This document shows positions 1 through 7,417 of a stretch of DNA of 24,873 nt, in pieces. The translations under genes were made by a program, and so were the position numbers. Each line of letters opens with the position of its first letter. Positions within the stretch are counted from its first letter, which is position 1. Location: positions 1-24,873 of the forward strand of contig JAJZTO010000002.1 in assembly GCA_021848865.1 (NCBI GenBank), written 5' to 3'. Source of the DNA: Myxococcales bacterium (GTDB taxonomy: Bacteria > Myxococcota > Myxococcia > Myxococcales > Anaeromyxobacteraceae). The notes beneath the pieces were generated by a model, which saw nothing but the letters and a program-made list of their open reading frames with translations, was not told the origin of the DNA and searched no databases.

Positions 1-73
1 GATCTAGCAGCCCCTGGGCGGCGAGGTGGAGGGCGCGGGCCTGCCGGGCGTCGAGGAGGAGGCGGGGCGCCAT
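1..73 (-). CDS. N-terminus of probable YcaQ-type winged-helix protein (partial)
   Basis: An ATG at 73 on the minus strand opens a frame that stays open to the window edge (24 codons). It reads MAPRLLLDARQARAL and continues HLAAQGLLD. The pattern L-x-x-x-x-A-R-x-L-x-L-A-A-Q-G is how the winged-helix family that includes the crosslink-repair DNA glycosylase YcaQ usually begins. The start lies 12 bases after the stop of the DTW-domain gene on the same strand, as expected for a second gene in an operon, although no strong ribosome binding site is visible. Only the N-terminus is in the window, so the family call rests on one short motif and is tentative. Extending the sequence to the left would settle it. 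Confidence 0.45.
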   Translation of the reverse strand, partial: MAPRLLLDARQARALHLAAQGLLD

Positions 74-85
74 GCCGGGATGGCC

Positions 86-754
86 CTACCCCTCCGGCGC
101 GGCGGCGGCGCCCGCCGGGGCCGGCGGGCCCGCTCCGCCCAGGCCGCGCTCCGCGGCGCCGCCGCGGTGGCGGGGGTTGTGGCGCGGCCCCCGGGCGCAG
201 GCGAGCTGGAGCGCGACCGACCGGCGGAGGGCCTCGCGCATGGGCTCGAAGCGGCCCGGGTCCCGCTCCAGGGCGCCCAGCGCCAGCGCCACCGCCTCCA
301 GCGTGGAGAGGTGCACCGCCCCGGGCTCGCGGCGCAGGTCGCCGTAGGCGCTCGCCTGCGACGAGCGGACCGCGACCCGCGGCAGGGCCGCCAGGAAGGG
401 GTTGTCCCGCAGCATGCGCTCGGCGTGGAACCAGGTGGCGTCGACCGCGAAGAGCACCGGCGGCGGCGCGTCGGCGAGCGCGGCGGCGGCCCGGGCGCCC
501 TCGCCGGGATAGAGGAGCGCGGCGCCGGGGACCGCGGCGAGCGCCCGCACCCGCGCGTGCCCGTCGAACCGGACGCCCCGGTGCAGCTCCGAGCCCTCGA
601 CGAGGACGTGGGTGAGCCGGGCGGTGCAGATGGCGAGCCCTGCCTCGCGGGGGTGCTGCAGGAGGACGAGCCGGCTCCGCGCCCGGGCCGGCGGGACGCC
701 GGCGCAGACGCAGAAGGAGGCCGGGCGGAGGCAGCGGAAGCAGGTGGGGCGCAC
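86..754 (-). CDS. DTW-domain tRNA-uridine aminocarboxypropyltransferase (TapT family)
   Basis: A protein of 222 residues with a GTG start. Enzymes of this family transfer the 3-amino-3-carboxypropyl group of S-adenosylmethionine to uridine in tRNA (acp3U), in the cytoplasm. The N-terminus has the family's cysteine cluster CFRCLRPASFCVC (Cys5, 8, 15, 17), a probable metal site. The signature D-x-T-W motif is present as DATW at residues 105-108. The family segment YGDLRREPGAVHLSTLEA follows at about 137-154. The C-terminal 40 or so residues are Ala/Gly/Arg-rich and low in complexity. The gene is divergent from the NYN gene and is followed 12 bases later by a probable YcaQ-like gene. No clear ribosome binding site precedes the GTG, so the exact start is uncertain, but the cysteine cluster makes a much later start unlikely. 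Confidence 0.85.
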   Translation of the reverse strand: MRPTCFRCLRPASFCVCAGVPPARARSRLVLLQHPREAGLAICTARLTHVLVEGSELHRGVRFDGHARVRALAAVPGAALLYPGEGARAAAALADAPPPVLFAVDATWFHAERMLRDNPFLAALPRVAVRSSQASAYGDLRREPGAVHLSTLEAVALALGALERDPGRFEPMREALRRSVALQLACARGPRHNPRHRGGAAERGLGGAGPPAPAGAAAAPEG

Positions 755-894
755 GGGAGGTGGGAGTGAAGCACGGCGCCGGGGCCGGCGTCGACCGTCC
801 GCCGGGAGGGAGCGCGACGGGTCGAGGCGCGCCGCCCGGTGGCGCGGGGGACGGCGGCCGGCCGGCGTCCCCCTTGCGTCCCGCCCGCCCCCCT

Positions 895-913
895 GTCAGG
901 TTGCCGGCCTGAC
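895..913 (+). promoter_or_regulatory. Small inverted repeat upstream of the NYN gene
   Basis: GTCAGG (895-900) and CCTGAC (908-913) are perfect inverted arms around a 7-base centre, 30 bases before the ATG at 944. The site lies in the 189-bp region between the divergent DTW and NYN genes. It could be an operator half-site pair or a weak leader hairpin. No T-run follows, so a terminator is unlikely. Short dyads are common in such G+C-rich DNA, so this is only a candidate. Confidence 0.25.
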
Positions 914-943
914 GGGCCGCCACGGCCCCGGGAGAGAACCTGC

Positions 944-1732
944 ATGAAGCGCGAGCCGCTCGACCAGCGCATCGCCCTGTTCATCGACTTCGAGAACCTC
1001 GTCACCCGCACCGGGCTGGAGGCCTCCACCTTCGACCTGCAGCCGGCGCTCGACACCCTGCTGGAGAAGGGCAAGGTGGTGTTCCGCCGCGCCTACGCCG
1101 ACTGGACCCGCTTCCCCGAGGCCACCCAGCGGCTCCACGACAAGGGCGTGGAGCTGGTGGACGTACCCCCCTCCACCCGGGCCGGCAAGAACGGCGCCGA
1201 CGTCCGGCTGGTGATCGACGCGCTGGAGCTGGCCTACCTGCGCGAGCACATCGACACCTTCGTGCTGGCGTCGGGCGACAGCGACTTCTGCCCGCTCGCC
1301 TACAAGCTGCGCGAGAACGACCGGACCGTCATCGGCATGGCGGTGAAGGAGTCCACCAGCCCGCTCTTCGTGAAGGCCTGCGACGAGTTCATCTACCTGC
1401 GCGCCGGCGGCGGGCGCCGGCGCGAGGCCAGCGGGGGGGCGGGCGGCGGGGGCGCGGCGGGCCAGCCGCGGGAGAAGCCGAAGGAGAAGGTGATCCCGGA
1501 GATCGCCCGCGAGTCGCTGTCCGCCATCCTGGCCCGGTCCACCGCGCCGGTGAACCCCTCGGCCATCAAGGCGGCCATCGTCCGCCGCGAGCCGGACTTC
1601 GACGAGCACGACCACGGCTTCTCCTCCTTCTCCCGGCTGCTCGAGGCCATGGAGAAGGAGGGGCTGTGCCGCCGCGAGCAGGGCGCCAAGGGGCAGTGGT
1701 ACGTGCTGCCGCCCGAGGCGCCGGCCGCCTGA
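944..1732 (+). CDS. NYN-domain (PIN-like nuclease fold) protein with OST-HTH/LOTUS domain
   Basis: A protein of 262 residues. The ATG at 944 follows GGAGAG (931-936) at good spacing, so the longer upstream reading from 839 is rejected. Residues about 8-150 form a NYN domain, with LFIDFENL carrying the first acidic residue (Asp15), then NGADVRLVIDALE, then VLASGDSDF. These supply the conserved acidic residues of the PIN-like metal site. A Gly/Arg/Lys-rich linker covers about 150-182. Residues about 183-258 look like an OST-HTH/LOTUS winged helix, including the segment FSRLLEAMEKEGL and the closing KGQWYVLPP. NYN proteins are known or predicted ribonucleases and LOTUS domains bind RNA or protein partners, so an RNA-processing role is inferred. 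It stands alone, 66 bases before the Tsx-type gene. Confidence 0.85.
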   Translation: MKREPLDQRIALFIDFENLVTRTGLEASTFDLQPALDTLLEKGKVVFRRAYADWTRFPEATQRLHDKGVELVDVPPSTRAGKNGADVRLVIDALELAYLREHIDTFVLASGDSDFCPLAYKLRENDRTVIGMAVKESTSPLFVKACDEFIYLRAGGGRRREASGGAGGGGAAGQPREKPKEKVIPEIARESLSAILARSTAPVNPSAIKAAIVRREPDFDEHDHGFSSFSRLLEAMEKEGLCRREQGAKGQWYVLPPEAPAA

Positions 1733-1798
1733 CTCCCGAATCGGCTGTCAGACCCCGGCGGTAGGGTGCGCGCCGCCGCACCAACCACCGAGGGTTCC

Positions 1799-2635
1799 TT
1801 GATCACACACCGCGTGCACCTCGCCGCCGGCCTGCTCGCCGCCGCCCTGGCCCTGCCCCGCCCGGCCGCTGCGGACGGCTTCTCGACCACCAACGTCCAG
1901 CTCCTCCAGGGCTACAACTTCCACGACAACCTGCTCGGGTACGACACCAAGGGCGGGACGATGACCACCGTCACGCTGAACCACTTCAGCACCTGGGAGT
2001 ACGGCGACAACTTCGCCTTCGTGGACTTCTACCGGGGCAACTTCGTGGACGGCCTCGCGCCCACCGGCGGCACCTCGGACGTCTACGCGGAGTGGCACCC
2101 CCGCCTGTTCCTGAACAAGCTGCTCGGCCTGGGCGCCGCCGGCCCGATCCGCAGCTGGGGCCTGGCGGGCGAGATCAACCAGTCGCGGGACTTCAGCGCC
2201 TACCTGGGCGGCATCGGGGTCGACCTGGCCCTCCCCGGCTTCGCGGTCGCGGGCGTGAACCTCTACTACCGGTACTCCAACGCCACGGTGCGGCTCGCGG
2301 AGGCCGCCGGCACCTTCTCCTCGCTGAACTTCTACCACCACACCTGGCAGCTCTCGCCCTTCTGGACGGTGCCCTTCGGCCTGGGTCCCCTCCAGCTCGT
2401 CTTCACCGGCTTCGCCGACCTCACCACCGACCGGATCGCCGGCAAGACGAAGCTCGACCTGATGACCCAGCCGGAGCTGCTGCTCGACCTCGGGGCGCTG
2501 ATCCCCGGCGGAAAGCCCGGCCGCTTCCACGCCGGCGTCGAGTGGTACGTCCACGCCTTCCCGAACCCGGGCCGGGACGGGGCCACCAAGGTGGTGTCGG
2601 TGCCGCAGGCGATGGTCCAGTGGACCGTCCACTGA
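1799..2635 (+). CDS. Tsx-type outer-membrane nucleoside channel
   Basis: A protein of 278 residues if translation starts at the TTG at 1799. That codon follows GAGGG at good spacing and gives a clean signal peptide: MITHRV, then a hydrophobic stretch to about residue 25, with cleavage near PAAA-DG. An in-frame GTG at 1766 is the alternative but puts 11 polar residues before the signal. The mature protein matches the Tsx channel family: LNHFSTWEYGDNFAFVDFY near its start, many alternating aromatic strands, and the C-terminal strand QAMVQWTVH. Tsx channels let nucleosides cross the outer membrane. The gene is 16 bases before a purine permease and in the same direction, which supports uptake of nucleosides or bases. 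The substrate itself cannot be read from the sequence. Confidence 0.85.
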   Translation: MITHRVHLAAGLLAAALALPRPAAADGFSTTNVQLLQGYNFHDNLLGYDTKGGTMTTVTLNHFSTWEYGDNFAFVDFYRGNFVDGLAPTGGTSDVYAEWHPRLFLNKLLGLGAAGPIRSWGLAGEINQSRDFSAYLGGIGVDLALPGFAVAGVNLYYRYSNATVRLAEAAGTFSSLNFYHHTWQLSPFWTVPFGLGPLQLVFTGFADLTTDRIAGKTKLDLMTQPELLLDLGALIPGGKPGRFHAGVEWYVHAFPNPGRDGATKVVSVPQAMVQWTVH

Positions 2636-2651
2636 CCCGGGAGGACCGCCC

Positions 2652-4040
2652 ATGAGCGCGCCCACCGGGTTCTCCGCCAGGCTCGACGCCTTCTTCGGCC
2701 TCACGGCCCGGGGCACGAGCGTCCGCACCGAGGTCGTGGCCGGTGCGACGACGTTCATGACCATGGCCTACATCCTCTTCGTGAACCCCATGATCCTGGG
2801 CGGCGGGCGGCCGGGGGCGATCCCCGGCCTGCTCACCTCCACCGCGCTGGTGGCGGCGGTCATGACCGTCGCCATGGGGCTCCTCGCGAACCTCCCCCTG
2901 GCGCTGGCCTCGGGGATGGGGCTGAACGCCGTGGTGGCCTTCCAGCTGGTGGGGGCCCGCGGCCTCTCCTGGCCGCAGGCCATGGGCGTCATCGTCGCCG
3001 AGGGCCTGGTCATCTCCCTGCTGGTGGCCACCGGCCTGCGCCAGGCGGTGGTGGTGGCGGTGCCCGCCTCCCTGAAGAAGGCCATCGGCGTCGGCATCGG
3101 CCTGTTCCTCGCCATCATCGGCTTCGTCGACGCCGGCTTCGTCTCCCGCCCCGGCGGCGGGCCGGTGCCGGTGCAGCTCGGGCTCGACGGCACGCTGCAC
3201 GGGCCGGCCCAGGGCGCCACCGCCTGGCTCTTCCTGGGCACGCTGATCTTCACCGCCTGGCTGGTGCTGCGGAACGTGAAGGGGGCGCTGCTCCTCGGCA
3301 TCGCCGCCTCCACCGCCGTCGCCGGCCTGCTGCGGGCCCTGCTGGGCGAGGCCGCCCGGCTCCCGCCCGGCGCCGGCCAGCTGCCCCGCTCGCTCCTCGC
3401 CCTCCCCGACTTCTCGCAGCTCGGCCAGTTCAGCTTCTCCTTCGTCGGCCAGATGGGGCTGGCGGCGGCGGGCCTCACCGTCTTCTCGCTGATGCTCTCG
3501 GACTTCTTCGACACCGTCGGCACGGTGGTGGCGGTGGGCCAGGAGGCGAAGTACCTCGACGCCGAGGGGAACTACCCGCGGCCCGGCACGGTGCTGATGG
3601 TGGACTCGCTGGCCGCGGTGGCCGGCGGGGCCGCCGGCGCCAGCTCGGCCACCACCTACATCGAGAGCGCCTCCGGCGCCGCCGCCGGGGGGCGCACCGG
3701 CCTCACCTCGGTGGTCACCGGCCTGCTCTTCGCGGTCGGGCTGTTCCTCTCGCCGCTCGCCGGGGTCGTCCCGCCCCAGGCGACCGGGGCGGTGCTGGTG
3801 CTGGTGGGCTTCCTGATGATGCGGGAGGTGGGGGCGCTGCCCTGGGACGACTTCACCGAGGCCATCCCCGCCTTCCTCACCCTCACGGTGATGCCCTTCA
3901 CCTACAGCATCACCAACGGCATCGGCGCCGGCTTCATCGCCCACGCGCTGCTGAAGCTGCTCACCGGCCGCGGGCGCGAGGTGCGCCCGCTCATGTACGC
4001 CGCCTCGGCCGCCTTCCTGGTCTACTTCCTCTTCGCCTGA
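2652..4040 (+). CDS. AzgA-type NCS2 purine base permease
   Basis: A protein of 462 residues, the usual length for this family, with GGGAGG at 2639-2644 before the ATG. It is an inner-membrane transporter of the nucleobase:cation symporter-2 AzgA branch, which imports adenine, guanine or hypoxanthine with protons. It starts with the family's LDAFFGLTARGTSVRTEV. ASGMGLNAVVAF (about 87-98), FFDTVGT (285-291) and SSATTYIESASG (331-342) follow; these are the helix breaks that form the substrate site in this fold. Hydrophobic segments fill most of the length, consistent with a multi-pass transporter. It is the middle gene of the uptake operon, with 16 bases upstream and 12 bases downstream to its neighbours. 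Which purine it prefers is not shown. Confidence 0.92.
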   Translation: MSAPTGFSARLDAFFGLTARGTSVRTEVVAGATTFMTMAYILFVNPMILGGGRPGAIPGLLTSTALVAAVMTVAMGLLANLPLALASGMGLNAVVAFQLVGARGLSWPQAMGVIVAEGLVISLLVATGLRQAVVVAVPASLKKAIGVGIGLFLAIIGFVDAGFVSRPGGGPVPVQLGLDGTLHGPAQGATAWLFLGTLIFTAWLVLRNVKGALLLGIAASTAVAGLLRALLGEAARLPPGAGQLPRSLLALPDFSQLGQFSFSFVGQMGLAAAGLTVFSLMLSDFFDTVGTVVAVGQEAKYLDAEGNYPRPGTVLMVDSLAAVAGGAAGASSATTYIESASGAAAGGRTGLTSVVTGLLFAVGLFLSPLAGVVPPQATGAVLVLVGFLMMREVGALPWDDFTEAIPAFLTLTVMPFTYSITNGIGAGFIAHALLKLLTGRGREVRPLMYAASAAFLVYFLFA

Positions 4041-4052
4041 CGGAGCACTCCC

Positions 4053-5351
4053 GTGACGCCTCGCACCATCGACGTCCAGGAGCGGGTCCCCCTGCTCCAG
4101 TCGATCCCGCTCTCGCTCCAGCACCTCTTCGCCATGTTCGGCGCCACGGTGCTGGTGCCCTTCCTGGTGGGGCTCGACACCTCGGTGACGCTCTTCACCT
4201 CGGGCGTCGGCACCCTGATCTACATCGCGCTCACCAAGGGGAAGGCCCCGGCGTACCTGGGCTCCTCCTTCGCCTTCATCGCCGCCCTCTCGGGGATCCT
4301 GGCGGTGAAGCCCGGCCAGATGGCTCCCGACGCCCGCGTCGCGCTCGCCATGGGCGGCTGCGTGGTGGTCGGGCTCATCTACGTCGCGGTGGCCCTGGCC
4401 ATCGGGAAGTTCGGCAGCGGCTGGATCGACCGGCTGCTGCCCCCGGTGGTCATCGGGCCGGTGGTCATGGTCATCGGCCTGGGGCTGGCCCGGGTGGCGG
4501 TCGAGGTGATGGCGATGCAGGGCGGCACCGGGAGCTACCGGCCGGAGTTCTTCCGGGTGGCGCTGGCGGCGCTGGCCATCGCCATCGCGGCGGCGGTGTT
4601 CCTGAAGGGCTTCCTCGGGGTCATCCCCGTGCTCATCGGGATCGCCGGCGGCTACCTGGTGGCGCTGCTGGCCGGCCAGGTGGACCTGTCGGGGGTGCGC
4701 GCCGCCTCGGCCTTCGCCGTCCCCCACTTCGTCTGGCCCACCTTCGACCTGGGGGTGATCCTGACGCTCGCCCCCATCTCGCTGGTGGTGATCACCGAGC
4801 ACATCGGCCACCTCATCGTCACCGGCAACGTGGTGGGGCGCGACCTCGTGAAGGACCCGGGCCTGCACCGGTCCCTGGCCGGCGACGGCGTGGCCACCGC
4901 GGTGGCCGGCCTCCTGGGCGGCCCGCCGGCCACCACCTACGGCGAGAACATCGGCGTCATGGCCATCACCCGGGTCTTCAGCGTCTGGGTGATCGGCGGC
5001 GCCGCGGTGCTCGCCGTCGCCATGTCGTTCCTGCCCACGGTGGGGGCGCTGATCCGCTCCATCCCCACCCAGGTGATGGGCGGCATCTGCATCCTGCTCT
5101 TCGGCATCATCGCCGCGGCCGGCGTGCGCATGCTGGTGGAGGCGCGGATCGACTTCGCGAGGAAGCGCAACCTGATCATCACCTCGGTGATCCTGATCAT
5201 CGGCGTCGGCGGCGCCCGGATCCACCTCGGCTCGGTGGAGCTGGGCGACATGTCGCTCGCCACCTACGTCGGCGTGCTCCTGAACCTGCTCCTCCCCGGG
5301 GACGGCGAGGCGCCGGCGGTGGTCGCGGCCGAGACGCAGCCGGACGTGTAG
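4053..5351 (+). CDS. uraA: Uracil permease, UraA-type NCS2 transporter
   Basis: A protein of 432 residues. The GTG at 4053 has GGAG at 4042-4045, and the preceding gene ends 12 bases upstream. It is an inner-membrane uracil:proton symporter of the NCS2 family. The residues that bind uracil and proton in E. coli UraA are present: Glu249 and His253 in TEHIGHLIVTGN (E241 and H245 there) and Glu298 in TTYGENIGVM (E290 there). The C-terminal half is closely UraA-like, for example NLIITSVILIIGVGGA. Last gene of the Tsx-AzgA-UraA operon; a uracil phosphoribosyltransferase gene lies about 7 kb away. Codons 287-295 are duplicated base for base at 7389-7417, in a stretch that has no other resemblance to this gene. 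Confidence 0.92.
   Translation: MTPRTIDVQERVPLLQSIPLSLQHLFAMFGATVLVPFLVGLDTSVTLFTSGVGTLIYIALTKGKAPAYLGSSFAFIAALSGILAVKPGQMAPDARVALAMGGCVVVGLIYVAVALAIGKFGSGWIDRLLPPVVIGPVVMVIGLGLARVAVEVMAMQGGTGSYRPEFFRVALAALAIAIAAAVFLKGFLGVIPVLIGIAGGYLVALLAGQVDLSGVRAASAFAVPHFVWPTFDLGVILTLAPISLVVITEHIGHLIVTGNVVGRDLVKDPGLHRSLAGDGVATAVAGLLGGPPATTYGENIGVMAITRVFSVWVIGGAAVLAVAMSFLPTVGALIRSIPTQVMGGICILLFGIIAAAGVRMLVEARIDFARKRNLIITSVILIIGVGGARIHLGSVELGDMSLATYVGVLLNLLLPGDGEAPAVVAAETQPDV
4911..4939 (+). repeat. 29-bp direct repeat, copy 1 (inside uraA)
   Basis: This 29-bp stretch, which encodes LLGGPPATT just before the Glu298 motif of UraA, recurs without mismatch and in the same orientation at 7389-7417. Identity ends abruptly on both sides. 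Confidence 0.9.
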
Positions 5352-5367
5352 CAGGGCCACACGTCCG
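5341..5367. terminator. Hairpin terminator between convergent genes, overlapping the uraA stop
   Basis: CGGACGTGT (5341-5349) and ACACGTCCG (5359-5367) form a perfect 9-bp stem around a 9-base loop. The uraA stop codon TAG (5349-5351) spans the top of the left arm. It lies between the end of uraA and the end of the convergent minus-strand gene at 5383, so it could serve both strands. No T-run follows, as is often the case in very G+C-rich genomes. Confidence 0.55.
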
Positions 5368-5382
5368 ACCGTCCCCCCGCAC

Positions 5383-6492
5383 CTAGAACGCGAGACCCGC
5401 ACGGAAGGTGGGCTTGAACTCCCAGCCCCACCCCCACTGTGCGAATTGAACCCTCTTGCTCGCTCCGTAGGCAGCGGCCTCCCAGGCCACCGCCTGGACG
5501 TGGACCTCGCCCAGCCGCGCCTCGAGGTAGATGGAATCCCCAGCGGTGAGCCGAGTTCCCAAGAGCGAGAGCCCGAGCTGGAAACCGAGCCAGCGCGCAT
5601 CGGACGGGAGCATGGCAGGGCCCCGCGCCGCGCTGACAGCCGCCCCCTTCTTCGCGGTGGCGTAGCTGCCGCGCAGGTAGACCTCGGGCAGCGCGAGGCC
5701 GATCCGGACGTCGGAGCGACCGAAGTCGAAGGGGGCCCAGGCGCCGAAGCTCCGCGAGATGCGACCGGTAAGGAGGTCCATGTCGAGACTCACGCCCGCT
5801 TCGTACGCGAGGGACGGCGTGGCGTCCCAGCCTAAGGTCCCCCGTCCAGCGGCGAAGCTCACGCCCCAGTTGCCCCACTCCAGGCGGCCGCCTCTGGTCG
5901 TGCTCCGGAACGTGCCGCCGGTATAGGTGGTGCCATCCTGGCTACCCGCAAGCGGCTTCTGCTCGAACCCGATCTGGTAGGTCTGGACCTCGAAGAGGAG
6001 CGCGACCTTGGCGCGGGTCCACGGGTCAAACGGGCCCAGCGCGGTGTTCCAGGGAAGCGAGGCGTCGGTCTCACCGTCGCTGGTGGGACGGTACCACGCG
6101 ACTGCTGGGAACTGCCCGCGCTTCGAATCCGTGGAGGGGGCCCCGCTTCCGAACCCTTCAGGACCCGGAACGGAGATTGCCGGCGCGGCTGGTGCCGGGT
6201 CCCCCGAGCCCACGGGATGGAGCGAGACCACGGCCTCGGGCAGTGGGGGAGGCGCGGCGGTTGGCGCCGTCGCGACAGTTGTTCCAGGCGCTGTCGCAGG
6301 AACCGTCGCGGGAACTACCGGGGAAGCCGTCGCCGGGTCGGTCGCCCGAGCCGGCGCTGCGGTGGGCCCGGTAGCGAGCGACGCAGGTGGCGATGCGACC
6401 GCTTCCGCACCGGGCGCCTCTGTTCCCGCTACGGCGGTGAACGCGACGAACATCCATGCCGCAGCGACGCTCCGGTGCGGACCGATGTTCAT
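5383..6492 (-). CDS. Secreted outer-membrane beta-barrel-like protein, unknown function
   Basis: A protein of 369 residues. I choose the ATG at 6492: GGGAG lies about 10 bases upstream and the preceding gene stops at 6498. A GTG at 6501 would overlap that gene and crowd the ribosome binding site. A signal peptide covers about residues 1-28. Residues about 29-110 are a Pro/Ala/Thr-rich flexible linker. From about 120 onward there are alternating aromatic/polar strands (VALLFEVQTYQIGFEQ, GRLEWGNWGVSFAAG, FDFGRSDVRIGLALPEVYLRG) and the chain ends in FRAGLAF. A terminal phenylalanine after an amphipathic strand is typical of outer-membrane barrels. It is probably co-transcribed with the lipoprotein gene 5 bases upstream. 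I do not recognise the family. Its base composition is visibly less G+C-rich than the permease operon. Confidence 0.7.
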   Translation of the reverse strand: MNIGPHRSVAAAWMFVAFTAVAGTEAPGAEAVASPPASLATGPTAAPARATDPATASPVVPATVPATAPGTTVATAPTAAPPPLPEAVVSLHPVGSGDPAPAAPAISVPGPEGFGSGAPSTDSKRGQFPAVAWYRPTSDGETDASLPWNTALGPFDPWTRAKVALLFEVQTYQIGFEQKPLAGSQDGTTYTGGTFRSTTRGGRLEWGNWGVSFAAGRGTLGWDATPSLAYEAGVSLDMDLLTGRISRSFGAWAPFDFGRSDVRIGLALPEVYLRGSYATAKKGAAVSAARGPAMLPSDARWLGFQLGLSLLGTRLTAGDSIYLEARLGEVHVQAVAWEAAAYGASKRVQFAQWGWGWEFKPTFRAGLAF

Positions 6493-6497
6493 GGCGC

Positions 6498-7373
6498 TCA
6501 CGCTCCCTTCTGAAACCGAGCCACGAGGTCCGCTGCCACGGTGCGGGCCGCCCCGCGCAGCCGCGTGAGGAGCGCATCCTCGTCCGGCGCGGCGCCGTCA
6601 TCGGCGGGCGGCGCCGGGTAACGCGAAGGCAATACCGGACGCCACGTATCCGATCGTCCGCGCAAGAGCATGCGCGGCTCCCCGCAGCCGTCCAGGGCGC
6701 CTGCCACCGCGCGTCGGTACGACCAGATCGGCTCGCCTCCCGGCGGCACGAGGACGATGGCGTCGATGGCGGCGGTGAAGCCGGACACGACGCCGTCCCG
6801 GTAGCGCTCGCGGACGAGCGCGAGGATGACCCTTCGCTGCCCCGGATCGAGCCGAAATGGTCCACGGAGTGCGCCGTCCGGATCGGAGGCGGACACGACG
6901 ACGGCGCCCGCCTCGCTGCCCGCCGAGACGGAGGGGCGCATGTCGATCTCGGCGACCGCGAATACAGCGTCCACTCCCAGTTTGCGCGCGGCCAGGTGCA
7001 CCGCCCCCTCCATGCCTTCAGCCGCTAGCAAGTCGCGCCACGGAACCACCTGATAGCCGGCGGCGGCCAGGGCGCGCTCCAATTCGGAGAGCCAGATGGC
7101 GCACCGGGCCTGGAGGACGACCCGGCTCGTGACGCCCACCCCCTCGTCGACGCGATCCGAGAGTGCCTCGTTGGCGCACCCTCCCGGCGCGCGAACCGCA
7201 ACCACCTTCACGGCACCGCGAACCTCGGCGTAGCGCGCGGTGGCTGCCGTGACGGCCTGGGCCGCGACCGCCTCCGGAGGCCTGAACGAGACCACCACGT
7301 AGGACTTGAAGCACCCGGAACAGATCAGCGCGGCCCCAACCGCGCTCAGCCATTCGATTCGTCGTGCGCGCAT
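6498..7373 (-). CDS. Putative lipoprotein, possibly CsgG-like fold, unknown function
   Basis: A protein of 291 residues from the ATG at 7373; an in-frame TTG at 7382 is possible. The N-terminus MRARRIEWLSAVGAALICSGC is a signal peptide ending in a lipobox-like ICSGC, so Cys21 would be lipidated. The body has a beta-strand region (VKVVAVRAPGG), then LERALAAAGYQVVPWRDLL, then AARKLGVDAVFAVAEID, and later AAIDAIVLVPPGGEPIWSYRRAVAG. This order (helix leading into xAGYxVV, then a GVDAVF strand, then a strand ending in a WSY-type motif) resembles the fold of CsgG/TolB-N-like envelope lipoproteins. That is a pattern resemblance only, not an identification. Its stop is 5 bases before the start of the outer-membrane protein gene, so the pair is likely one operon. 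Confidence 0.65.
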   Translation of the reverse strand: MRARRIEWLSAVGAALICSGCFKSYVVVSFRPPEAVAAQAVTAATARYAEVRGAVKVVAVRAPGGCANEALSDRVDEGVGVTSRVVLQARCAIWLSELERALAAAGYQVVPWRDLLAAEGMEGAVHLAARKLGVDAVFAVAEIDMRPSVSAGSEAGAVVVSASDPDGALRGPFRLDPGQRRVILALVRERYRDGVVSGFTAAIDAIVLVPPGGEPIWSYRRAVAGALDGCGEPRMLLRGRSDTWRPVLPSRYPAPPADDGAAPDEDALLTRLRGAARTVAADLVARFQKGA

Positions 7374-7388
7374 GATCGCCAACCTCGG

Positions 7389-7417
7389 CTCCTGGGCGGC
7401 CCGCCGGCCACCACCTA
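7389..7417 (+). repeat. 29-bp direct repeat, copy 2 (between genes)
   Basis: An exact copy of 4911-4939 in uraA, in direct orientation about 2.5 kb away. The flanks (7388 and 7418 onward) differ at once from those of copy 1. It begins 16 bases upstream of the lipoprotein start at 7373. Confidence 0.9.

Noticed and set aside
4..1074. A 356-codon minus-strand open frame
   Set aside because: It is an Arg/Pro/Ser-rich shadow that crosses the DTW gene in another frame and runs into the NYN gene.
2421..5600. A 1059-codon minus-strand open frame
   Set aside because: It is antisense to two clear NCS2 permeases. Its composition (His/Asp/Gly/Arg/Glu-rich, no folds) is typical of shadow frames.
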